Assembly: GCF_003762835.1 (NCBI RefSeq)
Contig: NZ_RJWA01000001.1
Span: 682,001-746,000 of the forward strand
Direction of reading: 5' to 3'
DNA: 64,000 bases
From: Micromonospora sp. HM5-17
Lineage (GTDB): Bacteria > Actinomycetota > Actinomycetes > Mycobacteriales > Micromonosporaceae
In this document: positions 38,425-49,208 of the stretch, piece by piece
Numbering within the stretch: the first letter of the stretch is position 1
How the letters are laid out: each line of letters opens with the position of its first letter
Notes under the pieces: model-generated
Seen by the model: only the letters and a program-made list of their open reading frames with translations
Told to the model about the DNA's origin: nothing
Database searches by the model: none
Made by a program: the position numbers and the translations under genes

Positions 38425-40917
38425 ATGACTGACGTCGCGAAGAAGGCCGACACCGTCACGCTCACCATCGACGGCATCGAGGTCACCGCGCCAAAGGGGG
38501 CGCTGCTGATCCGGGTCGCCGAACAGCTGGGCATCGAGATCCCGCGGTTCTGCGACCACCCGCTGCTGGCGCCGGCCGGTGCCTGCCGGCAGTGCCTGGT
38601 CGAGGTGGAGGGGCAGCGCAAGCCGGTCGCCTCCTGCACCCAGACCGTCGCCGAGGGCATGGTGGTCCGTACCCAGCTCACGTCCCCGGTCGCCAAGATG
38701 GCGCAGCAGGGGGTCATGGAGCTGCTGCTGATCAACCACCCGCTCGACTGCCCGATGTGCGACAAGGGCGGCGAGTGCCCGCTCCAGAACCAGGCGATGT
38801 CGACCGGCCGGACCGACACCCGGTTCCGCGAACACAAGCGGGAGTACCCGAAGCCGCTCCCCATCTCCACCCAGATCCTGCTCGACCGCGAGCGCTGCGT
38901 CCTCTGCCAGCGCTGCACCCGGTTCTCCGAGGAGATCGCCGGCGACAAGTTCATCGACCTGATGAACCGGTCGAGCGCCGAGGAGATCAACGTCTACCGG
39001 GACGAGGTCTACGGCGGCGCGGAGAGCGAGACGGGTGACGTCCCGTTCAACTCGTACTTCTCCGGCAACACCGTGCAGATCTGCCCGGTCGGCGCGCTGA
39101 CCGGTGCCCAGTACCGGTTCCGGGCCCGGCCGTTCGACCTGGTCTCCACCCCGAGCGTCTGCGAGCACTGCGCCGCCGGCTGCGCCCAGCGGACGGACCA
39201 CCGGCGCGGCAAGGTGCTGCGTCGGCTCGCCGGCGACGACCCGGCGGTGAACGAGGAGTGGAACTGCGACAAGGGACGCTGGGGCTTCCGGTACGCCACC
39301 GCGACCGAGCGGATCACCACGCCGCTGCTGCGGGACGCCCGGACCGGTGAGCTCCGGGAGGCGTCCTGGAGCGAGGCGCTGGCCCACACCGCCGAGCGGC
39401 TGCGGGAGGCCCGGGACGCGGGTTCCGGTGTCGGCGTGTTGACCGGCGGCCGGCTCACCGTCGAGGACGCCTACGCCTACGCGAAGTTCGCCCGGGTGGC
39501 GCTGCGCACCAACGACATCGACTTCCGGGCCCGGCCGGTCTCCGCCGAGGAGGCGCAGTTCCTGGCCAGCACGGTCGCGGGCAGCACCGCCGTGACCTAC
39601 GCCGACGTCGAGAAGGCGCCGGCGGTGGTGATTGCCGGACTGGAGCCGGAGGAGGAGTGCCCGATCCTCTTCCTGCGGCTGCGCAAGGCGTACACCAGGC
39701 GCAAGCTCCGGGTGCTGGCGCTGGCGCCGTTCGCCAGCCGGGGCCTGACCAAGCTCGGCGCCACCGTGCTTACCACCGTTCCGGGCGACGAGGCGCGGCT
39801 GCTGGCCGAGGACGCCACCATCGCCGAGGCGCTGCGCCAGCCGGGCGCGATCCTGCTGGTCGGTGAGCGCCTGGGCGGTGTGCCGGGCGGGCTCTCGGCC
39901 GCCGCCGCGCTGGCCGACTCGACCGGGGCCAAGCTGGCCTGGGTGCCGCGTCGGGCCGGAGACCGGGGCGCGGTCGACACCGGCTGCCTGCCGAACCTGC
40001 TCCCGGCCGGCCGGCCGGTGAGCGACCCGGCGGCCCGGGCCGAACTGGCCGAACTCTGGGACCTGGCGGCCGGGGTCATCCCGAGTGCGCCGGGTCGGGA
40101 CACCGACGGCATCCTCGCCGCCGCCGTCGCGGGCTCGCTGGGCGCGCTGGTGGTGGCCGGGGTCGACCCGGCCGACCTGGCCGACCCGCAGCTCGCCACC
40201 GAGGCGCTGGAGAAGGTCCCCTTCCTGGTCAGCCTGGAGGTGCGGCACAGCGCGGTCACCCGCCGCGCCGACGTGGTCCTCCCGGTCGCACCGGTGGTGG
40301 AGAAGGCCGGCAGCTTCCTCGACTGGGAGGGACGGCTGCGCACCTTCGAGGCGGTGCTGAACACCGCGGCGATGACCGACGCCCGGGTGCTGGACGCGAT
40401 CGCCGCGCAGCTCGACGTCCGGCTCGGCACCGGCGACGTGCCCAGCATCCGCCGCGAACTCGGGTCGCTGCCGACGACCCGCGCCAGCCGGACCCCCGCC
40501 CCGGCCGTGGCCCCGGCCGAGCCGGCCCAGCCCGGCCCGGGTGAGGCGATCCTCGCCACCTGGCACCAGCTGATCGACAACGGCACGCTGATCGAGGGCG
40601 ACCCGCACCTCGGCGGTACGGCCCGCCCGCCGGTGGTCCGGCTCGGCAAGGGCACCGCCGAGGCGCTCGGGGTCGCCGAGGGCGAGGCGGTGACGGTCGG
40701 CACCGACCGGGGCGCGATCACCCTGCCGGTGGCGATCACCGACATGCCGGACGGCGTGGTCTGGCTCCCCACCAACTCGCCCGGCGCGACGGTCCGGCGT
40801 AGCCTCGGCGTCCCGGCCGGCGCGCTGGTCCGGCTGACCGCCGGCGCCGCGCCGGTGGCCGCCGACGCGGCCGGCGCGCCGGGACCGCTGCTGAACAGTG
40901 CCGGAGGCATCCAGTGA
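38425..40917 (+). CDS. nuoG: NADH-quinone oxidoreductase subunit G
   Basis: An 830-residue molybdopterin-oxidoreductase-like subunit with a chain of iron-sulfur clusters. The N-terminal [2Fe-2S] ligands are in [20 protein letters not shown], followed by a His/Cys cluster in [18 protein letters not shown], a 4Fe-4S motif [10 protein letters not shown] and a further set in [11 protein letters not shown]. The large C-terminal part is the catalytically inactive molybdopterin fold. The GCG-GAGGGAC region serves as ribosome binding site; the open frame further upstream lies in the repeat spacer. Confidence 0.95.
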   Translation: MTDVAKKADTVTLTIDGIEVTAPKGALLIRVAEQLGIEIPRFCDHPLLAPAGACRQCLVEVEGQRKPVASCTQTVAEGMVVRTQLTSPVAKMAQQGVMELLLINHPLDCPMCDKGGECPLQNQAMSTGRTDTRFREHKREYPKPLPISTQILLDRERCVLCQRCTRFSEEIAGDKFIDLMNRSSAEEINVYRDEVYGGAESETGDVPFNSYFSGNTVQICPVGALTGAQYRFRARPFDLVSTPSVCEHCAAGCAQRTDHRRGKVLRRLAGDDPAVNEEWNCDKGRWGFRYATATERITTPLLRDARTGELREASWSEALAHTAERLREARDAGSGVGVLTGGRLTVEDAYAYAKFARVALRTNDIDFRARPVSAEEAQFLASTVAGSTAVTYADVEKAPAVVIAGLEPEEECPILFLRLRKAYTRRKLRVLALAPFASRGLTKLGATVLTTVPGDEARLLAEDATIAEALRQPGAILLVGERLGGVPGGLSAAAALADSTGAKLAWVPRRAGDRGAVDTGCLPNLLPAGRPVSDPAARAELAELWDLAAGVIPSAPGRDTDGILAAAVAGSLGALVVAGVDPADLADPQLATEALEKVPFLVSLEVRHSAVTRRADVVLPVAPVVEKAGSFLDWEGRLRTFEAVLNTAAMTDARVLDAIAAQLDVRLGTGDVPSIRRELGSLPTTRASRTPAPAVAPAEPAQPGPGEAILATWHQLIDNGTLIEGDPHLGGTARPPVVRLGKGTAEALGVAEGEAVTVGTDRGAITLPVAITDMPDGVVWLPTNSPGATVRRSLGVPAGALVRLTAGAAPVAADAAGAPGPLLNSAGGIQ

Positions 40918-40940
40918 GCCCCGCGGTCGCGAACGAAGGG
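40918..40940 (+). repeat. Second copy of the nuo intercistronic repeat
   Basis: This 23-base sequence is identical at 21 positions to 38396-38418. It begins in the nuoG stop region and carries GGGAGG for nuoH. Weaker relatives (CCCCGTCGCGAACG, CCGCGAACGTAAGGAAGG) lie before nuoN at 47603-47647. Confidence 0.7.
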
Positions 40941-40948
40941 AGGATCCG

Positions 40949-42373
40949 GTGAGCGGCCTGACGTACCTCGCCCAGGATCCGACGCTGCAGGACTTCGGCA
41001 AGGACCCCTGGTGGCTGGTCCTGATCAAGATCGTCGGGGCGTTCGTCTTCGCGGTCCTGGCGACCCTGCTCGGCGTCTGGTTCGAGCGGCGCGTGGTGGC
41101 CCGGATGGCCCAGCGCCCCGGTCTGAACCAGATCGGTCCGTTCGGTCTGCTCCAGACCCTCGCCGACGGTCTGAAGATGGCCTTCAAGGAGGACATCCTG
41201 CCGAGGGCGGCGGACAAGGTCGTCTACTTCTTCGCCCCGACCATCTCGGTGATCAGTGCGGTCACCGCGCTGTCGGTGGTGCCGTTCGGCCCGATGGTGA
41301 GCATCTTCGGGGAGCGGACGCCACTGCAGGTCACCGACGTCTCGGTGGCGGTGCTGGTGCTGCTGGCCTGCTCCTCGATGGGCGTCTACGGCATCGTCCT
41401 CGGCGGCTGGGCCTCCGGCTCGACGTACCCGCTGCTGGGTGGTCTTCGGTCGAGCGCGCAGATGATCTCGTACGAGGTCGCGATGGGCCTGAGCATCGTC
41501 GCGGTCTTCATGACCGCCGGAACGATGTCGACCAGCGGCATTGTCGCGGCCCAGGGCGACGGCACCCGACTGAGCCTCTTCGGCGCGGTGGACCTGCCCG
41601 CCCCCGGCTGGTACGCGATCCTGCTGCTGCCGAGCTTCGTCATCTTCTTCATCTCCACCGTCGGTGAGACGAACCGGGCGCCGTTCGACCTCCCGGAGGC
41701 CGAGTCGGAGCTGGTCGCGGGCTTCATGACCGAGTACAGCTCGCTGAAGTTCGCGCTCTTCATGCTCTCCGAGTACGTCGCCATGGTGACCATGTCGGCG
41801 GTCACCACGACGCTCTTCCTCGGCGGCTGGCGGGCCCCGTGGCCGATCACCCTCTGGGAGGGCGCCAACTCCGGCTGGTGGCCGCTGCTCTGGTTCATGG
41901 GCAAGGTCATCCTGCTGGTCTTCGTCTTCATCTGGCTGCGGGGCACCCTGCCCCGGTTCCGGTACGACCAGTTCATGCGGCTCGGCTGGAAGGTGCTGCT
42001 CCCGATCAACCTGGTCTGGATCCTGGTGCTGTCGGGCATCCGCACCCTCCAGAAGGAGGACCTCAGCGACACCAACCGGTACCTGATCATCGCCGGGGCG
42101 GTGCTGGTGGTCCTGCTGGTCACGCTGCTGTGGCCCAGCAAGAAGCAGCCGCCGAAGCGGAGCCTCCAGGAGCAGGTGGACCGGCGGCCGCCGGGCAGCT
42201 TCCCGCTGCCGCCGATGGATCTCCAGGTTCCGCCGAGCCCCCGGACGAAGCGGGCGGTCGCCGAGCGCGAGCCCGCCAACGTGGGGGCCGGTGTGGGTGC
42301 CGGCGAACCGGCCAACGTGGGCGCCGGTCAGCCGGGTGGCACCGGTGCCGGTCACGACGAGAAGGAGGTGTGA
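40949..42373 (+). CDS. nuoH: NADH-quinone oxidoreductase subunit H
   Basis: A 474-residue membrane subunit at the entrance of the quinone channel. Signatures are [32 protein letters not shown] and the acidic loop [20 protein letters not shown]. Eight or nine helices are followed by a cytoplasmic tail of about 80 residues ending in Gly/Ala-rich repeats ([17 protein letters not shown]). The GTG at 40949 has GGGAGG upstream. Confidence 0.95.
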   Translation: MSGLTYLAQDPTLQDFGKDPWWLVLIKIVGAFVFAVLATLLGVWFERRVVARMAQRPGLNQIGPFGLLQTLADGLKMAFKEDILPRAADKVVYFFAPTISVISAVTALSVVPFGPMVSIFGERTPLQVTDVSVAVLVLLACSSMGVYGIVLGGWASGSTYPLLGGLRSSAQMISYEVAMGLSIVAVFMTAGTMSTSGIVAAQGDGTRLSLFGAVDLPAPGWYAILLLPSFVIFFISTVGETNRAPFDLPEAESELVAGFMTEYSSLKFALFMLSEYVAMVTMSAVTTTLFLGGWRAPWPITLWEGANSGWWPLLWFMGKVILLVFVFIWLRGTLPRFRYDQFMRLGWKVLLPINLVWILVLSGIRTLQKEDLSDTNRYLIIAGAVLVVLLVTLLWPSKKQPPKRSLQEQVDRRPPGSFPLPPMDLQVPPSPRTKRAVAEREPANVGAGVGAGEPANVGAGQPGGTGAGHDEKEV

Positions 42374-42374
42374 C

Positions 42375-42965
42375 GTGGGCGCGATCACCGGGACGTTCAA
42401 GGGTTTCGGGGTCACCTTCTCGCACATGTTCAAGAAGGTCGTCACCACCGACTACCCGTTCAAGCCGCCGGTGGCCGCACCGCGCTACCACGGGCGGCAC
42501 ATCCTGAACCGGCACCCGGACGGGCTGGAGAAGTGCATCGGCTGCGAGCTGTGCGCCTGGGCCTGCCCGGCGGACGCGATCTACGTCGAGGGTGGCGACA
42601 ACACCGAGGAGCAGCGCTTCTCCCCGGGTGAGCGGTACGCCAAGACGTACCAGATCAACTACGCCCGCTGCATCTTCTGCGGGCTCTGCATCGAGGCCTG
42701 CCCGACCCGGTCGCTCACCATGAGCAACGAGTACGAGCTGGCCCGGGACGACCGGCAGGACCTGATCTTCACCAAGGAGCAGCTGCTGGCGCCGCTGCTG
42801 CCCGGGATGGAGAAGCCGCCGCACCCGATGCGGCTCGGTGACACCGAGCAGGACTACTACGTCGGTGCGTTGACGAACCCGGGGACCTCGGTGGGCGCCG
42901 AGCGGGCGCCCAGGTCGGAGACGCAGACGGTCGACGACTCCGGTACGACGGGAGAGAAGTCATGA
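42375..42965 (+). CDS. nuoI: NADH-quinone oxidoreductase subunit I
   Basis: The 196-residue 8Fe ferredoxin-like subunit with two complete 4Fe-4S motifs: [12 protein letters not shown] and [12 protein letters not shown]. It carries clusters N6a and N6b between NuoG and NuoB. The GTG start follows nuoH after one base; the stop overlaps nuoJ (ATGA). Confidence 0.96.
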   Translation: MGAITGTFKGFGVTFSHMFKKVVTTDYPFKPPVAAPRYHGRHILNRHPDGLEKCIGCELCAWACPADAIYVEGGDNTEEQRFSPGERYAKTYQINYARCIFCGLCIEACPTRSLTMSNEYELARDDRQDLIFTKEQLLAPLLPGMEKPPHPMRLGDTEQDYYVGALTNPGTSVGAERAPRSETQTVDDSGTTGEKS

Positions 42966-43723
42966 CGGTCATCGCCGCGGCCGGCGGGGTCGGCGGCGGG
43001 GAGGAGATCGCGTTCTGGATCCTCGCCCCGCTGGCCCTGATTGGCGGGCTCGGCATGGTCTGGGCGCGTAACGCGGTGCACTCGGCGCTCTGGCTGGTGC
43101 TGACGATGCTCTGCCTCGGCGCCTTCTACGTGCTCCAGTCCGGCCCGTTCATCGGCATGGTGCAGATCATCGTCTACACCGGCGCGATCATGATGCTCTT
43201 CCTGTTCGTGCTGATGCTGGTCGGCCGGGACGCCTCGGACTCGCTGATCGAGACGCTCCGTGGGCAGCGGGTCGCCGCGATCACGCTCGGCCTCGGCTTC
43301 GGCCTGCTGGTCGCCACCGGTCTCTGGCGGGCACTCGGCCGGGTCGACGCCGCCGGGCTGGAGCAGGCGAACGCGGACGGGAACGTCCAGGGGATCGCCA
43401 AGCTGCTCTTCACCAAGTACGTCTTCGCCTTCGAGGTCACCTCGGCGCTGCTGATCACCGCCGCGGTCGGCGCGATGGTGCTGGCGCACATCGAGCGGCG
43501 TCGGCAGAACCGGATGGACCAGGTGGCGACGATGAAGGCCCGGTTCCGGCCCGGCAACTACCCCGGTCCGAAGCCCGGTCCCGGTGTCTACGCCACCTCC
43601 ACCTCGGTCGCCACCCCGGCGCGACTGCCGGACGGCAGGCTGACCGAGCGGAGCGTGCCGCAGATCCTGCCGCAGCGCGAACTGGCGCCCGAGGAGATCG
43701 CGGTGAAGGGGACGGAGAAGTAA
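42962..43723 (+). CDS. nuoJ: NADH-quinone oxidoreductase subunit J
   Basis: A 253-residue membrane subunit. Five helices occupy residues 1-180 ([27 protein letters not shown], then [21 protein letters not shown]), and a polar tail of about 70 residues follows. Helix 3, with the [15 protein letters not shown] signature, takes part in proton-pump coupling. Confidence 0.95.
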   Translation: MTVIAAAGGVGGGEEIAFWILAPLALIGGLGMVWARNAVHSALWLVLTMLCLGAFYVLQSGPFIGMVQIIVYTGAIMMLFLFVLMLVGRDASDSLIETLRGQRVAAITLGLGFGLLVATGLWRALGRVDAAGLEQANADGNVQGIAKLLFTKYVFAFEVTSALLITAAVGAMVLAHIERRRQNRMDQVATMKARFRPGNYPGPKPGPGVYATSTSVATPARLPDGRLTERSVPQILPQRELAPEEIAVKGTEK

Positions 43724-43724
43724 G

Positions 43725-44042
43725 ATGTCGGATTTCTTCTCGGTGACGCCGAACCACTACCTGATCCTCGCCGCGGTGCTCTTCACCATCGGCGCGGTCG
43801 GGGTGCTGATCCGGCGTAACGCGATCGTCCTCTTCATGTGCATCGAGCTGATGCTCAACGCGGCCAACCTCGCACTGGTCACGTTCAGCCGGATCAACGG
43901 CGACCTGAACGGTCAGATCATGGCGTTCTTCGTCATGGTGGTGGCCGCGGCGGAGGTCGTGGTCGGGCTGGCCATCATCATGACGATCTTCCGTACCCGG
44001 CGCTCGGCGAGCGTCGACGACGCCAACCTGCTGAAGTACTAA
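43725..44042 (+). CDS. nuoK: NADH-quinone oxidoreductase subunit K
   Basis: A 105-residue three-helix subunit. [20 protein letters not shown], the conserved Glu in [14 protein letters not shown] and a second Glu in [14 protein letters not shown] are present. It follows nuoJ after one base. Confidence 0.96.
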   Translation: MSDFFSVTPNHYLILAAVLFTIGAVGVLIRRNAIVLFMCIELMLNAANLALVTFSRINGDLNGQIMAFFVMVVAAAEVVVGLAIIMTIFRTRRSASVDDANLLKY

Positions 44043-44055
44043 GAGGGGCCCACCA

Positions 44056-45978
44056 GTGGAACATACTGTGGAGTACGCCCAGGCCACGGGGTTGCTGGGC
44101 AGCGTGTGGCTGCTGGTGGCCGTCCCGGCGGTCAGCGCCGCGATCCTTCTGCTGCTCGGCCGACGGGCCGACCGGTGGGGGCACTGGCTCGGTGTCGCCA
44201 GCGTCGGCGTCGCCTTCGTCCTCGGCCTGACCTACTTCTTCCAGCTGCGCGACCTGGAGAACCGCTCGGTCGAGCGCAGCCTCTGGGAGTTCATCGCCGT
44301 CGGCAACCTGCACGTCGACTTCGGCCTGCTCTTCGACCCGCTGGCCGCGGTCTTCGTCCTGCTGATCACCGGCGTGGGCTTCCTGATCCACGTGTACGCG
44401 GTCGGCTACATGGCGCACGACCCCGGACGGCGGCGCTTCTTTGGGTTCTTCAACCTGTTCGTCGCCGCGATGCTGCTCCTGGTGCTCGGCAACAACTACG
44501 TGATGCTCTACGTCGGCTGGGAGGGCGTGGGCGTCGCGTCGTACCTGCTGATCTCGTTCTGGCAGAACCGGCCGAGCGCGGCGACCGCGGGCAAGAAGGC
44601 GTTCCTGATGAACCGGGTCGGTGACGCCGGCCTGGCGATCGCGATCTTCATCATGTTCGCCACCCTGGGCAGCACCCAGTACGCGGACGTCTTCAACGGG
44701 GCGGGCGCCCTGGCGAGCGGCACCGTGCTGGCGATGGGGCTGCTGCTCCTCCTCGGTGCGACCGGTAAGTCCGGCCAGTTCCCGCTCCAGGCCTGGCTGC
44801 CGGACGCGATGGAGGGCCCGACCCCGGTCTCCGCGCTGATCCACGCCGCCACGATGGTGACCGCCGGCGTCTACCTGATCGCGCGCTCCAACCCGATCTT
44901 CTCGCTCGACCCGACGCTGCAGACCGTGGTGGTCAGCGTCGGTGCGCTGACCCTGCTGATGGGCTGCATCATCGGCGCGGCCAAGGACGACATCAAGCGG
45001 GTCCTGGCCTGGTCGACGGTGAGCCAGATCGGCTACATGTTCCTCGGCGTCGGGCTCGGCGGCGGGGCGTACGCGCTGGCCATCATCCACCTGCTGGCGC
45101 ACGGCTTCTTCAAGGCCAACATGTTCCTCGGTGCCGGCTCGGTGATGCACGGCATGAAGGACCAGGTCAACATCCGCCGCTTCGGCGGGCTGGCGAAGCA
45201 CATGCGGATCACCTGGATCACCTTCGGCCTCGGCTGGCTGGCGATCATCGGTATGTGGCCGTTCTCCGGCTACTTCACCAAGGAACCGATCATCGTGGCC
45301 GCCTTCGAGCGCGACGACTGGACCGCCTGGCTGTACGGCGGCGCGGCGTTGCTCGGCGCCGGCCTGACCGCCTTCTACATGACCCGGCTCTTCGTGCTCA
45401 CCTTCCACGGTCCGAAGCGGTGGACCGAGGACATCGACCACCCGCACGAGTCCCCGCCGATCATGACGATCCCGCTGATCCTGCTCGGTCTCGGCTCGGT
45501 GGTCGCCGGTTGGCTGATGGCGACCCCGGTCGCCGACTGGCTGACCCCGGTCCTCGGCGGCCACGGCGAGGGCGAGCACCACCCGGTGCTCTCCCACACC
45601 ATGATCACGGTGCTCTCGCTCACCCTGACCGTGCTCGGCGCCGGCCTGGCCTGGCTGCTGTTCCGCAACGGCACCGCCCTCGAGGAGCAGCCGGCCGGCC
45701 CGCTGGTCCGGGCCGCGCGGCGCAACCTCTACACCGACGCGTTCAACGAGGCGGTCTTCGAGAAGCCGGGCATCTTCCTCACCCGGGCGCTCGTCTTCCT
45801 CGACAACCGCGGCGTCGACGGGCTGGTCAACGCGCTCGCCGCCGCGGTGGGCGGTGGCTCCGGCCGGCTGCGGCGGCTCCAGACCGGCTTCGTCCGGTCG
45901 TACGCGATGTCCATGCTGACCGGCGCCGTGCTGGTGGTGGCGGCGTTCCTGGCGGTCCAGGCGGGGTGGTTCGCGTGA
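44056..45978 (+). CDS. nuoL: NADH-quinone oxidoreductase subunit L
   Basis: The 640-residue antiporter-like subunit at the far end of the membrane arm, including the long lateral helix at its C-terminus. Conserved residues are the Glu of MLYVGWEGVGVASYLLI, the Lys of LLLLGATGKSGQFPLQAWLPDAM and the Lys/His of DDIKRVLAWSTVSQIGYM. GTG 44056 has AGAGGGG upstream. Confidence 0.95.
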   Translation: MEHTVEYAQATGLLGSVWLLVAVPAVSAAILLLLGRRADRWGHWLGVASVGVAFVLGLTYFFQLRDLENRSVERSLWEFIAVGNLHVDFGLLFDPLAAVFVLLITGVGFLIHVYAVGYMAHDPGRRRFFGFFNLFVAAMLLLVLGNNYVMLYVGWEGVGVASYLLISFWQNRPSAATAGKKAFLMNRVGDAGLAIAIFIMFATLGSTQYADVFNGAGALASGTVLAMGLLLLLGATGKSGQFPLQAWLPDAMEGPTPVSALIHAATMVTAGVYLIARSNPIFSLDPTLQTVVVSVGALTLLMGCIIGAAKDDIKRVLAWSTVSQIGYMFLGVGLGGGAYALAIIHLLAHGFFKANMFLGAGSVMHGMKDQVNIRRFGGLAKHMRITWITFGLGWLAIIGMWPFSGYFTKEPIIVAAFERDDWTAWLYGGAALLGAGLTAFYMTRLFVLTFHGPKRWTEDIDHPHESPPIMTIPLILLGLGSVVAGWLMATPVADWLTPVLGGHGEGEHHPVLSHTMITVLSLTLTVLGAGLAWLLFRNGTALEEQPAGPLVRAARRNLYTDAFNEAVFEKPGIFLTRALVFLDNRGVDGLVNALAAAVGGGSGRLRRLQTGFVRSYAMSMLTGAVLVVAAFLAVQAGWFA

Positions 45979-46060
45979 CCCACCTGAATCGACCGGCCGC
46001 GCCGATCCGGCCGGCCGAACCCATCCGGCCGGGTGCTGACGACGGAGGTAAGGCCGAATA

Positions 46061-47596
46061 ATGTCCGACTTCCCCTTCCTCTCGGTGCTCACCGTCGCAC
46101 CGCTGGTCGGCGGCCTGCTGGTGGCGTTCCTCCCCGCCAGCAGGGGTGAGCTGGCGAAGCGGGTCGCGTTCGGCTGGTCGCTGGCCGTCCTGGCGCTCGC
46201 GATCGCCATGTGGGTCGCGTTCGACGCCGGCGGCGACCGGCTCCAGCTGCGCGAGTCGTACTCGTGGATCCCGGCCTGGGGGGTGAACTTCACCTTCGCG
46301 GCCGACGGGATCGCGCTGGTCATGCTGATGCTGATCGCGCTGCTCGTCCCGGTGGTGATCCTCGCGTCGTGGCACGACGCGGACAACCTGAAGCGGTCGG
46401 TGCCGGTCTACTTCGGCCTGCTGCTCTTCCTCGAGAGCACGATGATCGGCGTCTTCGCCGCCGCCGACGTCTTCCTCTTCTACGTGTTCTTCGAGGTCAT
46501 GCTGGTGCCGATGTACTTCCTCATCGGCAGCTACGGCGGCCACCAGCGGCAGTACGCGGCGGTGAAGTTCTTCCTCTACTCCCTGGTCGGCGGTCTGTTC
46601 ATGCTGGCCGCGGTGATCGGGCTGTGGGCGCTGGGCGGGAAGACCTTCGACTGGGAGGCGCTGACCCAGGCGGACCTCTCCACCGGTGCCGAGCGATGGC
46701 TCTTCCTCGGCTTCTTCCTCGCCTTCGCGATCAAGGCGCCGTTCTTCCCGTTCCACACCTGGCTGCCGGACGCCGGTGGCGCCGCCCCGGCCGGCGCCGC
46801 CGCGCTGCTGGTCGGCGTGCTGGACAAGGTCGGCACCTTCGGCATCCTGCGGTACTGCCTGCCGCTGTTCCCGGACGCGTCGAAGTGGTTCGCCCCGTGG
46901 GCGATCGCGCTGGCGCTGATCGGGATCATCTACGCGGCGCTGCTGGCGGTCGGGCAGAACGACCTGAAGCGGCTGGTGTCGTACACCTCGATCGCCCATT
47001 TCGGCTTCATCGGGGTCGGCATCTTCGCCTTCACCACCCAGGCGGGCACCGGCGCGGTGCTCTACATGGTCAACCACGGCCTGGCGACCGGCCTGCTCTT
47101 CCTGGTGGTCGGCATGCTGGTGGCCCGGCGCGGCTCCGCGTTGATCAGCGACTTCGGCGGCGCGAGCAAGCTGGTCCCGGTGCTGGCCGGAGTGCTCTTC
47201 TTCGCGGGTCTCGCCTCGCTGGCCCTGCCCGGCACGGCGCCGTTCGTCTCCGAGTTCCTGGTGCTGATCGGGACGTACACGGTGAACAAGCCGGTCGCGA
47301 TCGTCGCCACCGCCGGCATCATTCTGGCCGCCGCGTACGTGCTGTGGATGGTGCAGCGCACCACCCAGGGCACCCTGAACCCGGCGCTGTCCGGCGTCGA
47401 GGGGATGCGGCGGGACCTGTCGGTGCGGGAGCGGGTCGTGGTCGCCCCGCTGATCGCGCTCCTGCTGCTGCTCGGCTTCTACCCGAAGCCGGTCACCGAC
47501 GTCATCAACCCGGCCGTCCAGGCCACCATGGAGCAGGACCTCGGCCGGCACGACCCGGCCCCGACCGTGGGCACCGTCCAGGAGGCACACCGGTGA
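46061..47596 (+). CDS. nuoM: NADH-quinone oxidoreductase subunit M
   Basis: A 511-residue antiporter-like subunit with about 14 helices. Markers are YVFFEVMLVPMYFLIGSYGG (Glu), AFAIKAPFFPFHTWLPDA (Lys) and NDLKRLVSYTSIAHFGFI. An 82-base spacer containing two ATCCGGCCGG copies separates it from nuoL; GGAGG lies before the ATG. Confidence 0.95.
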   Translation: MSDFPFLSVLTVAPLVGGLLVAFLPASRGELAKRVAFGWSLAVLALAIAMWVAFDAGGDRLQLRESYSWIPAWGVNFTFAADGIALVMLMLIALLVPVVILASWHDADNLKRSVPVYFGLLLFLESTMIGVFAAADVFLFYVFFEVMLVPMYFLIGSYGGHQRQYAAVKFFLYSLVGGLFMLAAVIGLWALGGKTFDWEALTQADLSTGAERWLFLGFFLAFAIKAPFFPFHTWLPDAGGAAPAGAAALLVGVLDKVGTFGILRYCLPLFPDASKWFAPWAIALALIGIIYAALLAVGQNDLKRLVSYTSIAHFGFIGVGIFAFTTQAGTGAVLYMVNHGLATGLLFLVVGMLVARRGSALISDFGGASKLVPVLAGVLFFAGLASLALPGTAPFVSEFLVLIGTYTVNKPVAIVATAGIILAAAYVLWMVQRTTQGTLNPALSGVEGMRRDLSVRERVVVAPLIALLLLLGFYPKPVTDVINPAVQATMEQDLGRHDPAPTVGTVQEAHR

Positions 47597-47651
47597 GCCG
47601 GCTCCCCGTCGCGAACGTACGGCTCTCAGCCGCGAACGTAAGGAAGGTCCG

Positions 47652-49208
47652 ATGACGGATCTCAAGCTCCCGACGCTCGACTACGCGGCACTTGCGCCGA
47701 TCCTGATCCTGTTCGGGGCGTCGCTCCTCGGCGTCCTCGTCGAGGCGTTCCTCCCGCGGGCCCGCCGGCACCCGGTGCAGCTCGTCCTCAGCCTGCTCGC
47801 CGTCGTCGCCGCGCTGGTGATGGTGGTACTGAACGCCGACAACCGGCTGGTCACCGCCGCCACCGCGATCGCGATCGACGGGCCGGCACTGTTCCTCCAG
47901 GGCGCGATCCTGGTCCTGGCCGGGATCTCGCTGCTGCTGATCGGGGAGCGCGCGGTCCAGCGCGGCGGGGCCTTCGTGGCGCACGCCGCGGTGACCGTCG
48001 GCTCGCCGGAGGACGCCCGGCAGGCGGAGAAGGAGGGCGGGCTGACCGAGGTCTACCCGCTGACCCTCTTCGCCGTCTCCGGCATGCTGCTCTTCGTCGC
48101 CGCGAACGACCTGCTGACGATGTTCATCGCGCTGGAGGCGTTCTCGCTGCCGCTCTACCTGCTCTGCGCGCTGGCCCGGCGCCGGCGGCTGCTCAGCCAG
48201 GAGGCGGCGCTGAAGTACTTCCTGCTCGGCTCGTACGCCTCGGCGTTCTTCCTGTTCGGCATGGCGCTGGTCTACGGCTTCACGGTCGGCGCGGGCGACC
48301 AGGGCGGCGGGGTGGACTTCCTGACCATCCGGGACGCGGTCGGCAACTCGTCGGCCAGTTCGATCCTGCTCCTCGCCGGTCTGGCGCTGCTCGCCATCGG
48401 CCTGCTGTTCAAGATCGCCGCGGCGCCGTTCCACGTCTGGACCCCGGACGTTTACCAGGGGGCGCCGACCCCGATCACCGGCTTCATGGCGGCCTGCACC
48501 AAGGTCGCCGCGTTCGGCGGTCTGCTCCGGGTGCTCTACGTCGCGTTCTTCGGGGCGAGCTGGGACTTCAAGCCGGTCCTCGGCGTGGTCGCCGTCCTGA
48601 CGATGCTGGTCGGGGCGGTCCTCGCGGTCACCCAGACCGACATCAAGCGGCTGCTGGCGTACTCGTCCGTGGCGAACGCCGGTTACCTGCTGGTCGGCGT
48701 CCTGGCGCTGTCCCGGGACGGGCTCTCCAGCACGATGTTCTACCTGGTGGCGTACGGCTTCTCGGTGCTCGCCGCGTTCGGGGTGGTGACCCTGGTCCGC
48801 GACGCCGACGGCGAGGCGACCCACCTCTCCCGGTGGGCCGGGCTCGGGCGGCGCTCCCCGCTCTACGCCGGTCTGTTCACCTTCGTGCTGCTGGCCTTCG
48901 CCGGCATCCCGCTGACCAGCGGCTTCACCAGCAAGTTCGCGGTCTTCGGGGCGGCGCTGGACGCCGGGCAGTCCTACCTGGTGATCGCCGGCGTGCTGAC
49001 CAGCATGATCCTCGCCTTCCCGTACCTGCGGGTGGTGGTGATGATGTGGCTCTCCGAGCCGGGTGAGAGCACGCCGAGCGTCTCGCTGCCGGGCGGGCTG
49101 ACCGCCGCCGCGCTGATGATCGGCGTGGCGGCCACCCTGGTGCTCGGGGTCGTCCCAACGCCGCTGCTCGACCTGGCCAACGGTGCCGCCGAGTTCGTCG
49201 GACGATGA
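47652..49208 (+). CDS. nuoN: NADH-quinone oxidoreductase subunit N
   Basis: A 518-residue antiporter-like subunit, last of the complex. Motifs include FIALEAFSLPLYLLCALARR (Glu), LLFKIAAAPFHVWTPDVYQGAP (Lys) and TDIKRLLAYSSVANAGYLLVG. Its stop overlaps the start of the polyprenyl synthase gene (ATGA), which ties that gene to the operon. Confidence 0.95.
   Translation: MTDLKLPTLDYAALAPILILFGASLLGVLVEAFLPRARRHPVQLVLSLLAVVAALVMVVLNADNRLVTAATAIAIDGPALFLQGAILVLAGISLLLIGERAVQRGGAFVAHAAVTVGSPEDARQAEKEGGLTEVYPLTLFAVSGMLLFVAANDLLTMFIALEAFSLPLYLLCALARRRRLLSQEAALKYFLLGSYASAFFLFGMALVYGFTVGAGDQGGGVDFLTIRDAVGNSSASSILLLAGLALLAIGLLFKIAAAPFHVWTPDVYQGAPTPITGFMAACTKVAAFGGLLRVLYVAFFGASWDFKPVLGVVAVLTMLVGAVLAVTQTDIKRLLAYSSVANAGYLLVGVLALSRDGLSSTMFYLVAYGFSVLAAFGVVTLVRDADGEATHLSRWAGLGRRSPLYAGLFTFVLLAFAGIPLTSGFTSKFAVFGAALDAGQSYLVIAGVLTSMILAFPYLRVVVMMWLSEPGESTPSVSLPGGLTAAALMIGVAATLVLGVVPTPLLDLANGAAEFVGR

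Noticed and set aside
38206-41217. A 1003-residue minus-strand frame opposite nuoG and nuoH
   Set aside because: A typical high-GC shadow of well-conserved genes; the composition is Arg/Gly/Val-rich without domains. The same holds for the long frames opposite nuoL/nuoM and helR.
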